DNA of 64,000 nucleotides from NCBI RefSeq assembly GCF_000284035.1, contig NC_016887.1:4650001-4714000 (forward strand), written 5' to 3'. The DNA is from Nocardia cyriacigeorgica GUH-2. Its GTDB lineage: Bacteria > Actinomycetota > Actinomycetes > Mycobacteriales > Mycobacteriaceae. Made by a program: the position numbers and the translations under genes. Positions 1-8,836 of this stretch are shown piece by piece (position 1 is the first letter of the stretch; the number at the start of each line of letters is the position of its first letter). The notes below the pieces were generated by a model that worked only from the letters and a program-made list of their open reading frames with translations, had not been told where the DNA came from and searched no databases.

Positions 1-1244
1 CGCAGTTCGCCGAGGTGTGCGCCCGCGAGAAGGTCAAGGCGGTGCTGCACGACAGCGAGTTCCTCGGCCTGCTCGACGCCCTGCCCGCGGATATGCCGCG
101 CTTCCTGACCTGGGTCGATGAGGGTGCCGCAGTGCCCGAGGGCGCCACCACCTTCGATGATCTGATCGCGGCGAACTCCACCGAGCCGCTGCCCGCCCCC
201 AGCAAGCCGGGCGGCTTCATCATCCTGACCAGCGGCACCACCGGCCTGCCCAAGGGCGCCCCGCGCACCAAGGTGACGCCGATGGCCACCGCGCAGTTCG
301 TGGACCGGGTGCCGTTCCCGCGCCGCGGCACCATGGTGATCGTCTCGCCGCTGTTCCACAGCACCGGGCTCAGCACCTGGCTGGTCGGCACCGTGCTCAC
401 CAACAAGATCGTGATGCGGCGCCGCTTCGACGCCGAGGCCACGCTGAAGATGATCTCCGATCACAAGGCCGAGATGCTGGTCGCGGTGCCGACCATGCTG
501 CACCGGATGACCGAGCTGCCCGCCGAGGTGCGGGCCAAGTACGACCTGTCCTCGCTGAAGGTGATCCTGCTGGCAGGCTCGGCGCTGGCACCGGAGTTGT
601 GCACCCGGGCCACCGAGGTGTTCGGGCCGGTGCTCTACAACCTCTACGGCTCCACCGAGGTCGCCATCGCCTCCATCGCCACCCCCGAAGAACTGGCGAA
701 GGCGCCCGGCACGGTCGGCCGCCCGCCGATCACCTGCGATGTGCGGCTCTACGACGACAACGATCAGCTGGTGAAGGACAAGAACGTCACCGCGCGCATC
801 TTCGTGCGCAGCGGCGCGCCGTTCGAGGGCTACACCGACGGCAGGCACAAGCAGATCATCGACGGCTACATGTCCAGCGGCGACGTGGGCCACTTCAACG
901 ATGAGGGCCTGCTGATGGTCGACGGACGCGATGACGACATGATCGTCTCCGGCGGCGAGAACGTCTTCCCGCAGGAGGTCGAGCAGCTGCTGCTCGAACG
1001 CGAGGACGTCTTCGACGCCGCCGTGGTCGGCGTCGACGATGTGGAGTTCGGGAAGCGCCTGCGCGCCTTCGTCGTCCCCGAGCCGGGCCACACCCCCGAC
1101 GCCGAACAGATCAAGACCTTCGTCAAGGAGAACCTGGCCCGGTACAAGGTGCCGCGCGAGGTGATCTTCCTCGACGATCTGCCGCGTAACCCGACCGGCA
1201 AGCTGCTGCGCCGGGTGCTGGTGGATTACCAGGTCGAACAGTAA
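1..1244 (+). CDS. Acyl-CoA synthetase (AMP-forming), 5' truncated by window edge
   Basis: Class I adenylate-forming enzyme expected to activate a fatty or other carboxylic acid to acyl-AMP and then acyl-CoA. The reading frame is open from base 3, so the true start and roughly 130 N-terminal residues lie outside the window. Visible motifs are the P-loop ILTSGTTGLPKGAPR, the adenine motif YNLYGSTE, the hinge region around VDGRDDDMIVSGGENVFP, and the C-terminal catalytic lysine motif PRNPTGKLLRR. It is a close paralogue of the next gene, with the same motifs in the same order. A perfect hairpin follows the stop, so the two copies are probably separate transcription units. The substrate cannot be read from sequence. 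Confidence 0.9.
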   Translation, partial: QFAEVCAREKVKAVLHDSEFLGLLDALPADMPRFLTWVDEGAAVPEGATTFDDLIAANSTEPLPAPSKPGGFIILTSGTTGLPKGAPRTKVTPMATAQFVDRVPFPRRGTMVIVSPLFHSTGLSTWLVGTVLTNKIVMRRRFDAEATLKMISDHKAEMLVAVPTMLHRMTELPAEVRAKYDLSSLKVILLAGSALAPELCTRATEVFGPVLYNLYGSTEVAIASIATPEELAKAPGTVGRPPITCDVRLYDDNDQLVKDKNVTARIFVRSGAPFEGYTDGRHKQIIDGYMSSGDVGHFNDEGLLMVDGRDDDMIVSGGENVFPQEVEQLLLEREDVFDAAVVGVDDVEFGKRLRAFVVPEPGHTPDAEQIKTFVKENLARYKVPREVIFLDDLPRNPTGKLLRRVLVDYQVEQ

Positions 1245-1255
1245 TTCACGGCTGC

Positions 1256-1291
1256 GATGCCGGGGTCGAGATGGACATCGACCCCGGCATC
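1256..1291 (+). terminator. Rho-independent-type terminator hairpin
   Basis: A perfect 14-bp inverted repeat (GATGCCGGGGTCGA at 1256-1269, complement at 1278-1291) with an 8-nt loop, 11 bases after the stop of the first acyl-CoA synthetase. There is no strong T-run, as is common for actinobacterial terminators. Confidence 0.7.
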
Positions 1292-1332
1292 GGCGTTCGG
1301 TGAGACGAGCAACACAACTCGCGAGTAATGCT

Positions 1333-1346
1333 TGCTATTGTTAGCA
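1333..1346. promoter_or_regulatory. Short inverted repeat upstream of second acyl-CoA synthetase
   Basis: TGCTA-TTGT-TAGCA lies about 75 bases upstream of the ATG at 1422, in a locally AT-richer stretch. The size suits a TetR-type operator or part of a promoter. There is no further support. Confidence 0.25.
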
Positions 1347-1421
1347 CCAGCACTGGATCCCGAGGTTGCGATCCACCCCACCCCGGTCACGGTGGCTGGA
1401 TCGCGGAAGGTTGCTTGCCGC

Positions 1422-3071
1422 ATGTCTCTGTCGACCCCTGCCCCCGTCCGCAAGGCGCGTGACCTCGCCCTGGGCGTGAATGTCATGGTCAAGCGCGGGT
1501 TGTTCAACCCGCTGCGCCTCGATCACGGGGCCCGCTCGTTCATCAACATGCGCAGGTTCGGCCCGTTCGCCGGCGTCGTCATGCATGCCGCGCAGACCCG
1601 GCCGAATGCCGCGGCGATCGTCGACGAACACGGCGAACTCACCTTCGGCCAGCTCGATGAACTGTCCAACGCCTTCGCTCGCGGGCTCGCGACCAAGGGC
1701 ATCGGCCAGGGCGACGTGGTCGCGGTACTGGCACGCGACCACCGCGGCATGGTGCTGAGCCTGCTGGCCACCGGCAAGCTCGGTGTGCGCGCGGTCCTGA
1801 TGAACACCGGATTCGCCAAACCGCAGTTCGCCGACGTCGCCGAGCGCGAAAAGATCAAGGCGGTACTGCACGACAGCGAGTTCTTCGACCTGATGAGCGC
1901 CATCCCGGCCGATATCCCCCGCGTGCTCACCTGGGTGGACGAGAAGGACGGCGCCGATCCTTCGATCCCCACCATCGAGTCGCTGTCGGCGGGCCGCTCC
2001 ACCGAGTCCATGCCGGCCCCGGCCAAGCCCGGCGGGATGGTGATCCTCACCAGCGGCACCACCGGCACGCCGAAGGGCGCGCCGCGCGATCGGGTCAGCC
2101 CCTTCATGTCGGCCCAGTTCCTGGACCGGGTGCCGCTGCCCAAGAACGGCACCATGGTGATGGCGGCGCCGATCTTCCACGGCACCGGCCTGTCCCAGTT
2201 CACCCTCGGCCTCGCGCTCGGCAACCGGGTGATCTTCCAGCAGTGCCGCTTCGATCCGGAGCTGACGCTGGCCAATATCGTGAAGCATCGCGCGGATTCG
2301 CTGGTCGTGGTGCCCACCATGTTGCAGCGCATGCTCGACCTGCCCGCAGACGTGCTCGCCAAATACGACATGACGCCGCTGAAGGTGATCTTCGCGGCCG
2401 GCTCGGCGATTCCGCCGGACGTCGTGGTGCGCACCGCCGAATACTTCGGCGACGTGCTCTACAACCTGTACGGCTCCACCGAATGCGCGGTGATCACGGT
2501 GGCGACGCCGCAAGATCTGCGCAAGGCGCCGAGCACCGCGGGCCGTCCGCCGGCGGGTATCCGGATCGCGCTCTACGACGAGAACCGCAAGCTCATCACC
2601 GAGCCGAACGTCACCGGCACCATCTTCATCGAAAACGCGCACGGATTCCGCGCCTACACCGACGGCCGCACCAAGGAACGGGTGGACGGGATGATGTCCA
2701 GCGGCGACGTCGGCCATTTCGATGCCGACGGACTGCTGTACATCGACGGCCGCGACGACGACATGATCGTCTCCGGCGGCGAGAACGTCTTCCCGCAGGA
2801 GGTCGAGCACCTGCTGTCGAACCGGCCGGACGTGCTGGAGGCGGCCGTCGTCGGCGTCGACGACCGCGAATTCGGCAAACGGTTGCGCGCCTTCGTCGTC
2901 CCGGGGCCCGGCTCCGCTCGCGACGTCCAGGAGATCAAGGACTATGTCAAGGAGAACCTGGCGCGCTACAAGGTGCCGCGCGAGGTGATCTTCCTCGACG
3001 AACTGCCGCGCAACGCCACCGGCAAGCTACTGCGCAAGCCGCTGATCGAAATGGACATCGACGCGAACTAA
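1422..3071 (+). CDS. Acyl-CoA synthetase (AMP-forming), FadD-type
   Basis: A 549-residue AMP-dependent acyl-CoA synthetase. The ATG at 1422 (MSLSTPAPVR) is preferred to the in-frame TTG at 1332 because a purine-rich GGAAGG lies about 11 bases upstream and the added residues look non-native. Motifs in order: P-loop ILTSGTTGTPKGAPR (about residue 210), adenine motif YNLYGSTE (about 350), SSGDVGH and the hinge near DGRDDDMIVSGGENVFP (about 450), and the C-terminal lysine motif PRNATGKLLRK. The protein looks cytosolic. It is the tandem paralogue of the preceding gene, which suggests local duplication. The chain-length preference or pathway is unknown. Confidence 0.9.
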   Translation: MSLSTPAPVRKARDLALGVNVMVKRGLFNPLRLDHGARSFINMRRFGPFAGVVMHAAQTRPNAAAIVDEHGELTFGQLDELSNAFARGLATKGIGQGDVVAVLARDHRGMVLSLLATGKLGVRAVLMNTGFAKPQFADVAEREKIKAVLHDSEFFDLMSAIPADIPRVLTWVDEKDGADPSIPTIESLSAGRSTESMPAPAKPGGMVILTSGTTGTPKGAPRDRVSPFMSAQFLDRVPLPKNGTMVMAAPIFHGTGLSQFTLGLALGNRVIFQQCRFDPELTLANIVKHRADSLVVVPTMLQRMLDLPADVLAKYDMTPLKVIFAAGSAIPPDVVVRTAEYFGDVLYNLYGSTECAVITVATPQDLRKAPSTAGRPPAGIRIALYDENRKLITEPNVTGTIFIENAHGFRAYTDGRTKERVDGMMSSGDVGHFDADGLLYIDGRDDDMIVSGGENVFPQEVEHLLSNRPDVLEAAVVGVDDREFGKRLRAFVVPGPGSARDVQEIKDYVKENLARYKVPREVIFLDELPRNATGKLLRKPLIEMDIDAN

Positions 3072-3084
3072 CGCCGATGCGAGG

Positions 3085-3127
3085 TGATAGCCGAGGCGAA
3101 CATCGAAGGAATCCGCCTCGGCTATCA
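3085..3127 (+). terminator. Perfect 14-bp inverted repeat, terminator or operator
   Basis: TGATAGCCGAGGCG at 3085-3098 is exactly complementary to 3114-3127, with a 15-nt loop. It starts 14 bases after the acyl-CoA synthetase stop, much as the hairpin after its paralogue does, which favours a terminator. It also ends 7 bases before the GTG/ATG start of the next gene, so it could act as an operator or as mRNA structure near that start. Confidence 0.55.
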
Positions 3128-3134
3128 TCAGCGC

Positions 3135-3698
3135 GTGATGATCAGGTTCGGCCGACCCCCTGCGGATGACCGCAGCGGTCTCGCGCAGTTGCGCGGCGGG
3201 GTGGCCGGATCGTTGTCCGGGGCGGTGTCGGTAGCGGCGCACGGCTGGGCCTCCGGTGGAATGACGCCGAGCAGCAGCACGCTGGCGCTGCTCGTCGCGG
3301 CCTCCGCCGTCGTCGGCGCGCTGGTGGCCGGGCTCGCGCCGTTGCGGACCGGAGCCGCCGGTCTGGTCACGGTGCTCGCGGCGGGACAGCTCCTCGGCCA
3401 CCTGTCCTTGGGGTGGGGTTCCGGACATCTGCATCACGGTGACCTCCAATTGACGCCCGCGATGATCGCGGCGCACCTGGTCGCCGTCGCGGGGGCGGCC
3501 GTTCTCATCCGGGGCGCGGAATTCGCCTACCGCATCGGTAGCTCGGCGCTGGCCCGCGTATTGCCGCTGCGGTATCACCCACCCGCCATCGCCGGGCCCG
3601 CGCCGCTGCGCACCAGCCATCGTGATCGCGTCATCCTGTGGGTGCTCGCGGCCGAATCCACCCGCACGCGCGGGCCGCCGTCGGCTATTCGTCTCTGA
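3135..3698 (+). CDS. Small multi-pass membrane protein with His-containing loop
   Basis: About 187 residues. The start is GTG at 3135 or ATG at 3138, just after the inverted repeat; a longer form from GTG 3084 would run through the repeat. It has several hydrophobic segments (about residues 20-40, 50-75, 80-95 and 115-140) and a loop GWGSGHLHHGDLQ with clustered histidines, then a basic C-terminus. No catalytic motif or named family is recognised. The histidines and the PepSY gene downstream in the same orientation suggest a role in metal or redox handling at the membrane, but that is inference from context. A 496-base gap separates the two genes, so co-transcription is not assured. Confidence 0.6.
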   Translation: MMIRFGRPPADDRSGLAQLRGGVAGSLSGAVSVAAHGWASGGMTPSSSTLALLVAASAVVGALVAGLAPLRTGAAGLVTVLAAGQLLGHLSLGWGSGHLHHGDLQLTPAMIAAHLVAVAGAAVLIRGAEFAYRIGSSALARVLPLRYHPPAIAGPAPLRTSHRDRVILWVLAAESTRTRGPPSAIRL

Positions 3699-4194
3699 GT
3701 TCCCTTCCCCGGACACAAGACGATGTGCGCGCGATGCAGCCCGCATTCCGCGTATCGCGCTGTAGGTCTGCGCCGCTGCCACTGGACGGCCGTGCGTGAG
3801 GGTCGCGGATCCATACCGGCTCACCGTGGCCCCTGTGACAGTGCCGAAGGTTCTGTGCTACCCGCACATACGTGAGATCACCGCACATGCGGCCGAGTGC
3901 GTCGCCATTCCGTCGTGTGATCGCGCACGAGACGCGTCGACGCGGGTACCCGAGCGGCCGAAGGTGCGCGGCGCCACACCGTGTGCTCCGGCACGGCTCG
4001 CCGGACGATCGTGTTGCCCGAATTGATCCGGGCAGCGGTAGTCCAGCGTTCACGCGATCTGCAATCGCGCGATCGTCTCGTGCGTCCGGGGATCAATCCA
4101 GCCCGTTCATATGGCGGTCGGCGAACACCCGAGGTTGTGCCGAAGGAGCACGTCGACGGCCGGGCATCACTCACCAGGACGTAGTCGAACACCG
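3699..4194. other. Intergenic region, no gene recognised
   Basis: 496 bases with open frames on both strands, but none has a ribosome-binding site and protein-like composition together. No hairpin, tRNA or riboswitch motif was recognised. It presumably holds the promoter of the PepSY gene; GAAGGAG at 4142-4148 is too far upstream to be its ribosome-binding site. Confidence 0.5.
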
Positions 4195-5649
4195 ATGAGT
4201 ACCACCGATATCGAGACTCCGCAGCAGGAGTCCGCTCCCCCGCCCGGACCACGACGGTCCGGCGTGGGTGCCGCCGCGCGCGCCTTGGCGCTGCGGCTGC
4301 ATTTCTACGCCGGCGTCTTCGTCGGCCCGTTCATCCTGATCGCGGCGATCACCGGCGCGCTGTACGCGATCTCACCGACGTTGGAGTCGATCGTCGATCG
4401 CGATCTGCTGCACGTCGAATCGTCCGGTCCCGCACAGCCGATCTCCGCCCAGGTCGACGCCGCGGTCGCTACCCGGCCCGATCTGACGCTGGTCGCGGTC
4501 GCGCCGGCACCCGAACCCGGCGACACCACCCGGGTCCTCTTCAGTGACCCGGCGCTCGGTGAACCCGAACGCCGCGCGGTGTTCGTCGATCCGGCGACCG
4601 CTACTCCGGTCGGCGAATCGGTGGTCTACGGCAGTTCGGGCGCGCTGCCCATGCGCACCTGGATCGACCGGCTGCACCGCGACCTGCACTTGGGCGAACC
4701 CGGCCGGCTCTACAGCGAGCTGGCCGCGTCCTGGCTGTGGGTGATCGCGCTGGCCGGTCTGCTGCTGTGGGTCCGCCGGGTGCGGGCGCGGCGCAACCGC
4801 AACTCCGCGGGCTGGCTGCTGCTGCCGGACCGCTCCGGTAGCGGACGTGGGCGCACCCTGAATTGGCATGGGGCGGTCGGGTTCTGGATTCTGCCGGTGC
4901 TGTTGCTGCTGGCGGCGACGGGCATGACCTGGTCGACCTACGCCGGTGAGAACATCACGAAGCTGCGGGAGAACCTCAGCTGGACCACCCCCGCTGTCAG
5001 CACCAGCCTGCCGGGCTCGGACGCGCCGGCGACGCATGCCGGCGGCGACCATCACCACGGTGGTTCGACGCCGATGCCGACCGGGAACCCGGGTGACCGG
5101 GTGGCGCAATTGGATCGCGTGGTCGAGGCCGGTCGTGCGGCCGGTATCGATCAGCCGGCCGAGATCGCGATTCCCGCCGACGATGCGACGGCGTTCTCGA
5201 TCAAGGAACGGCGCATGCCGGGGACCTACACCGTCGACGCCGTCGCGGTCGACGGTGCCACCGGCACGATCACCGCTCGCCTGCCCTATGCCGACTGGCC
5301 GCTGATGGCCAAGCTGTCCAACTGGGGCATCCAGTTCCACATGGGCCTGATGTTCGGCCTGCTCAATCAGCTGCTGCTGCTCGCGGTGATGATCGGACTG
5401 ATCACGGTGATCGTGCGCGGTTATCTGCTGTGGTGGAAGCGGCGGCCCACGCGCGATGCCGGGCGGCTCGCCGTCGGTAAACCACCGCAGCGTGGGTGGT
5501 TGCGGCGCAGTCCACTGGTGTTGATCGTGCCGCTGGCTGCGGTCGCGGTGGTGATCGGCTGGTTCGCGCCGTTGATCGGCGTCAGCCTGCTGGCGTTCCT
5601 GCTGGTCGACGTGATCGTCGGCTGGTTCAGGAGCCGCGCCGCCGCGTAG
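4195..5649 (+). CDS. PepSY-associated transmembrane protein
   Basis: 484 residues starting at the ATG of MSTTDIETPQQ. It has the layout of the PepSY-associated TM family: an N-terminal membrane helix (FVGPFILIAAITGALYAI, about residues 40-60), an extracytoplasmic PepSY-like region, a helix with the conserved W-x-HR-DLHLGEPGR stretch followed by LWVIALAGLLLWVRR, a third helix after an invariant-looking NWHGAVGFW, an outer loop with GGDHHHGG, and C-terminal helices. Relatives are linked to iron or copper handling and membrane flavin/haem reductases. The histidines in the helices and the loop agree with metal or haem binding. The substrate is not determinable. A strong terminator follows the stop. 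Confidence 0.85.
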   Translation: MSTTDIETPQQESAPPPGPRRSGVGAAARALALRLHFYAGVFVGPFILIAAITGALYAISPTLESIVDRDLLHVESSGPAQPISAQVDAAVATRPDLTLVAVAPAPEPGDTTRVLFSDPALGEPERRAVFVDPATATPVGESVVYGSSGALPMRTWIDRLHRDLHLGEPGRLYSELAASWLWVIALAGLLLWVRRVRARRNRNSAGWLLLPDRSGSGRGRTLNWHGAVGFWILPVLLLLAATGMTWSTYAGENITKLRENLSWTTPAVSTSLPGSDAPATHAGGDHHHGGSTPMPTGNPGDRVAQLDRVVEAGRAAGIDQPAEIAIPADDATAFSIKERRMPGTYTVDAVAVDGATGTITARLPYADWPLMAKLSNWGIQFHMGLMFGLLNQLLLLAVMIGLITVIVRGYLLWWKRRPTRDAGRLAVGKPPQRGWLRRSPLVLIVPLAAVAVVIGWFAPLIGVSLLAFLLVDVIVGWFRSRAAA

Positions 5650-5660
5650 CACGAGTTCCG

Positions 5661-5694
5661 CGAGACAGGCCCGCCGAGCGGTGGGCCTGTCTCG
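5661..5694 (+). terminator. Terminator hairpin after PepSY gene
   Basis: A perfect 12-bp stem (CGAGACAGGCCC with its complement) and a 10-nt loop, starting 11 bases after the PepSY stop codon. Confidence 0.75.
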
Positions 5695-6039
5695 TCGCGC
5701 GAAGTACCGCCTCGGCGCTCAGCTGAGGATCGGGTTCCGCAGGGCGTTCGAGCACTGACGCCTGCGCTGACTGTCGCAGCGGCCGAGTGCCGTTGCTCGG
5801 TCGCGCACGCCCGGTGGAGCACACACACCGGACCGTCGGCGTCAGCGCTGCTCGGCCGATCCGGTACCCGAGGCCACTGGTATCCGCCGCGCGCTAGCAC
5901 ACGCCTGCACAGTCATGCGCAGGCCGACGCGCGGGCGAGAACCACGGCCGCACAAGCGATTCGGGTCACCCCCTTTGTCGGCATCAACTCTATCGACTCG
6001 ACCCGAAGTCATCTCTCCACACATGAGAAGGAATCAACG
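5695..6039. other. Upstream region of secreted protein gene
   Basis: 345 bases without a convincing gene. The end holds AGAAGGA about 10 bases before the ATG at 6040, which fixes that start. No promoter hexamers could be assigned with confidence. Confidence 0.45.
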
Positions 6040-6735
6040 ATGAAGTTCACCAAGCTCGCCCTGATCACCGTCGCTGCGACCACCGCGCTCGGCCTCACCG
6101 CCGCCACCGCGCAGGCCGCGCCCGAGCCGGGGGCGGTCGGGTTCACCGCGACGGCGACCGAGACGTCGAGCGTCATCAGTACCGACGCCGGTTCGCTCGT
6201 GGTCGAGGACCGCGTGCTGAAGATCAAGGCGCCCAACGGCACCGTGCTGGCGGGCATGCCGCTGACGTTCCGGGTCGACGAGTTCGAATTCCCGATCGCC
6301 GCCGATATCTCCGGCCGCACCGCCACCCTCACCCCGCAGTTCGATCTGGCCCACGCGGTGTATCGCCCGGTCGCCCTGCCCTTCGAGGACAAGGCCAACT
6401 ACAAGTCGGAGTACGAGCGGGAAAAGGACGCCTGGAGCCGGATGACCAGCACCATCGGTCTCGGCGCCAGCATCGCCGCGCTGGTGGGCGGCATCGGCGG
6501 CGCCGCGGTCGGTTGCGTCCTCGGTGGCATCGCGGGCGCCACCATCGCCTCGGCCACCATCGTCGGGCTGTTCGGTCCGTTCATCCCCGCCGCGGCCGTC
6601 GGCTGCATCGGTGGTGTGCTGGCCGTCGGCAGCCTAGGTGCTGTCGTCGGCCAGATCCTGATCACCGCGCCGGTCGCCATCGGCGCCGCGATCCAGTACT
6701 TCACCACGATCAACGCGCCATTCCCGGCCAAGTGA
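6040..6735 (+). CDS. Secreted protein with glycine-zipper C-terminus (DUF8020-like)
   Basis: 231 residues with a good signal peptide (MKFTKLALITVAATTALG..., predicted cut after AQA near residue 26) and a clear AGAAGGA ribosome-binding site. The N-terminal half is a small beta-rich domain (TDAGSLVVEDRVLKIKAPNG, then PLTFRVDEFEFPIAADI). I recognise this as typical of exported Nocardia proteins annotated with DUF8020; that name is from memory. A charged linker (about residues 115-135) leads to a long hydrophobic Gly/Ala-rich tail with repeated G-xxx-G spacing and two cysteines (CVLGG, CIGG), which resembles a glycine zipper able to insert into or associate with a membrane. Function is unknown. 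It is monocistronic, with a terminator 5 bases after the stop. Confidence 0.75.
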   Translation: MKFTKLALITVAATTALGLTAATAQAAPEPGAVGFTATATETSSVISTDAGSLVVEDRVLKIKAPNGTVLAGMPLTFRVDEFEFPIAADISGRTATLTPQFDLAHAVYRPVALPFEDKANYKSEYEREKDAWSRMTSTIGLGASIAALVGGIGGAAVGCVLGGIAGATIASATIVGLFGPFIPAAAVGCIGGVLAVGSLGAVVGQILITAPVAIGAAIQYFTTINAPFPAK

Positions 6736-6740
6736 TCCGA

Positions 6741-6784
6741 TGCTGCCGTGTTCCGGGGTCTGCGCGCCTCGGAACACGGCAGCA
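6741..6784 (+). terminator. Terminator hairpin
   Basis: A perfect 15-bp stem (TGCTGCCGTGTTCCG with its complement) and 14-nt loop, beginning 5 bases after the stop of the secreted protein gene and followed by CGTCTTT. The following 255 bases up to 7040 hold no recognised gene. Confidence 0.8.
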
Positions 6785-7039
6785 CGTCTTTGGTGCACCC
6801 CCGACGCGAAGAGTCGGCGAGGGATGCACCTAATCGCGTGAAGAGTTGGCGCCACGTCGATTCCAGTCCGCCAGCCGGTACCTGCGCCGGGCTCATCGGA
6901 AGCGCTGCCGCGGTCGAGACGCGCTGCCGCGTCCGAGCCACGCCGCTGCACCCGGGGCAACGGTAGCCGCACCCGGGCGCCCGCTGCCGCCGCACGCGGG
7001 CCGCCGCGGCAGGTGCACCAACCGCGGCGGATACGGCGG

Positions 7040-7618
7040 CTATGGCCGATACTGCGGTGGGTAGGGCTGCTGCTGGGGGTACGGCGCGGGGTAGGGCTGG
7101 TGTGGCGGCGGGTAGGGGGCGTGCGGGTACGGCGGTGGCTGTTGTCCGTAGGCCGGTTGTCCGTGCGGCGGTTGGCCGTACGACTGGGGCGGGTACGGCT
7201 GCTGCGGCGGATAGGGTGCCATCGGCTGTTGGGGGTGCGGCTGCTGCGGGTGCGGCCGTTGCGGATGGGGGGGCTGCGGGTGCGCTTGATTCGGCTGCGG
7301 GAACTGCGGATGCGACTGGTGCTGGGCGAACGGCGCCTGCTGGTGGGGCGGCATTTGCGGCGGGAACTGTGGCTGCTGTTGCTGACGTTCCTGGTCGCGG
7401 CGCTCGGAGTACTTGAGCCAGATGAGCACGCCGATGATGATCACGAAGACGAGAATGCAGAGCACTCCCCAGAACCAGTCGATCTCTTCGCCTTCGCCGC
7501 CACCACCTCCGCCCCCGCCGCCGCGCCGCGCCTGGTTCGATTCCAGGGCCGCCGCCCACACCGTGCTGTCGGACCACACCTGCGGTTCCAGGCCGGTCAA
7601 CGCATCGACGACAAGCAT
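7040..7618 (-). CDS. Membrane-anchored Pro/Gln-rich protein of unknown function
   Basis: 192 residues. The ATG at 7618 follows a G-rich GGGGGA ribosome-binding site. Layout: a short N-terminal region, a run of nine glycines (about residues 34-42) followed by EGEE, one transmembrane helix (about residues 48-67, WFWGVLCILVFVIIIGVLIW), a positively charged KYSERRDQER stop-transfer, then about 110 residues almost entirely of Pro, Gln, His and Tyr in short repeats such as PHPQQ and PYPPQ. The charge pattern suggests the tail is cytosolic. Such tails are typical of disordered, multivalent segments. No family name is recognised. It shares orientation with the next membrane gene upstream. Confidence 0.65.
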   Translation of the reverse strand: MLVVDALTGLEPQVWSDSTVWAAALESNQARRGGGGGGGGGEGEEIDWFWGVLCILVFVIIIGVLIWLKYSERRDQERQQQQPQFPPQMPPHQQAPFAQHQSHPQFPQPNQAHPQPPHPQRPHPQQPHPQQPMAPYPPQQPYPPQSYGQPPHGQPAYGQQPPPYPHAPYPPPHQPYPAPYPQQQPYPPQYRP

Positions 7619-7846
7619 CAGCGATTCCCCCCTCGACGAACTGAATTCGGCCGACCCCGTGCCGGCCGAGCACCGATGCTAGCGCAGGCCACCGACAGCT
7701 CCCGGCCGGGGCGCGAGCGCGCTCGGCGCCCACGCACGATGCTCAGCGAACCGGATGCACCCCGGCGCGCGGCGTCAGAGGCCGGATGCGGTCGTAGGGC
7801 ATGGGCTCGGCATTGACGATGGCGAGGTCGGCGCGGCGAATGGGTT

Positions 7847-8836
7847 TCACCGCTCCGAGAGTCCGTGCAGGAACGGCGGTTCGGCCGAGGGTTGGGAGAG
7901 GCCGGCCAGCCGACCGCTTCGCGAAGCCGCTACCCAGGGTGTGGGCTGCGGCTTTTCCGCCGCCGACATCGCCGGCCGAGGCAGTGGACGCCGGCGGGTC
8001 TGCCGGACGCTGTCGCTGCGGCGGAGTCGTTCGTCTCGTTGCAGGAGCCGCTGCCGATGAACCTCGTCCTCGTCATCGGCCGCAAGCCGTTGCAGCAGTG
8101 CGTAATTGTGCTGCACCATGCGTTCGAACACCTGGTCGGTGAGGTCGTCGATGTCCTGTACCGCCGGCCCTTCGGTTTCAGCCGATTCGGACGACTCGTC
8201 GTGCGCATAGGCGTCACTGCCGACCGCGCCCCGCCTCCGCAGACAGATAGCGAGCACGGCGGTGAGCGCGGCGACGACGCAGCAGAGCAGGGCCTGATCC
8301 GTCAGCGCGGCCGTCGCGGCCTGCTGCGCCGCCTCGGCAGCCGGCTGCTGACCGGTGCTGCTGCCGAAGAGGGACTTCACGAGGTTCCCGAGCGTTTCCT
8401 TCAGATCGTCATGATCTTCGGTCATTTTCTTCAGTTCGGGCGATTTGCTGTTGAGGTACAGCAGCGTCACCGGAACCGCGACCACATTCACCATGGCGGC
8501 GACGATCGCCACCGAGCGCCCGGCGCCGATCATCCGATGCACCTGCGCCCCGATCAGGGCGACCACCGCTGCCGCCGCGATCAACGCGCCCCACCACCCA
8601 CTGATAGTGGCCACGGGTTCACCGTAGATGCGCAGCGCGGGCACGGAGCCGTCGAGCCGGCCGAAAGCGTCGGTGCGTACGTTCCCGTAGGGTCCGGAGG
8701 CCGACAGCCACGGTTGGCACAGCAGGAGCAGGGTGAACGCGCTCAGCGCCGTGATCGACCAGCTCTGCCAACCGGATCGGAATCCGGAATCGGATCGGAT
8801 GACGACATCGGCGTGCCCGCGGGGTGCGTTGTCCAT
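7847..8836 (-). CDS. Membrane protein of unknown function
   Basis: 329 residues from the ATG at 8836; a TTG at 8851 would add five residues. Hydrophobic segments sit near residues 25-47 (WSITALSAFTLLLLCQPWL), 75-97, 105-125 and 180-200. Between the third and fourth lies an acidic stretch (KKMTEDHDDLKETLGNLV). After the last helix there are about 120 polar residues, first acidic (DESSESAETEG, DIDDLTDQVFERMV), then strongly basic (RQTRRRPLPRP). The first loop contains an alternating GPYGNVRTDAFGRLDGSVP. No domain is recognised. Together with the gene at 7040 it may form a two-gene envelope unit, separated by 228 bases. Confidence 0.6.
   Translation of the reverse strand: MDNAPRGHADVVIRSDSGFRSGWQSWSITALSAFTLLLLCQPWLSASGPYGNVRTDAFGRLDGSVPALRIYGEPVATISGWWGALIAAAAVVALIGAQVHRMIGAGRSVAIVAAMVNVVAVPVTLLYLNSKSPELKKMTEDHDDLKETLGNLVKSLFGSSTGQQPAAEAAQQAATAALTDQALLCCVVAALTAVLAICLRRRGAVGSDAYAHDESSESAETEGPAVQDIDDLTDQVFERMVQHNYALLQRLAADDEDEVHRQRLLQRDERLRRSDSVRQTRRRPLPRPAMSAAEKPQPTPWVAASRSGRLAGLSQPSAEPPFLHGLSER

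Noticed and set aside
1341..2810. 489-codon open frame antisense to the second acyl-CoA synthetase
   Set aside because: Long antisense frames are expected in high-GC genes with GC-rich third positions; it lacks a ribosome-binding site and overlaps a well supported enzyme.
3699..4194. Possible cobalamin riboswitch before the PepSY gene
   Set aside because: Only a short GCCACTG-like fragment was seen; the B12 box and other conserved parts are missing.
7013..7816. 267-codon frame antisense to the Pro/Gln-rich protein
   Set aside because: It arises from the repeat-rich complementary strand and is Arg/Leu-rich without a start signal.
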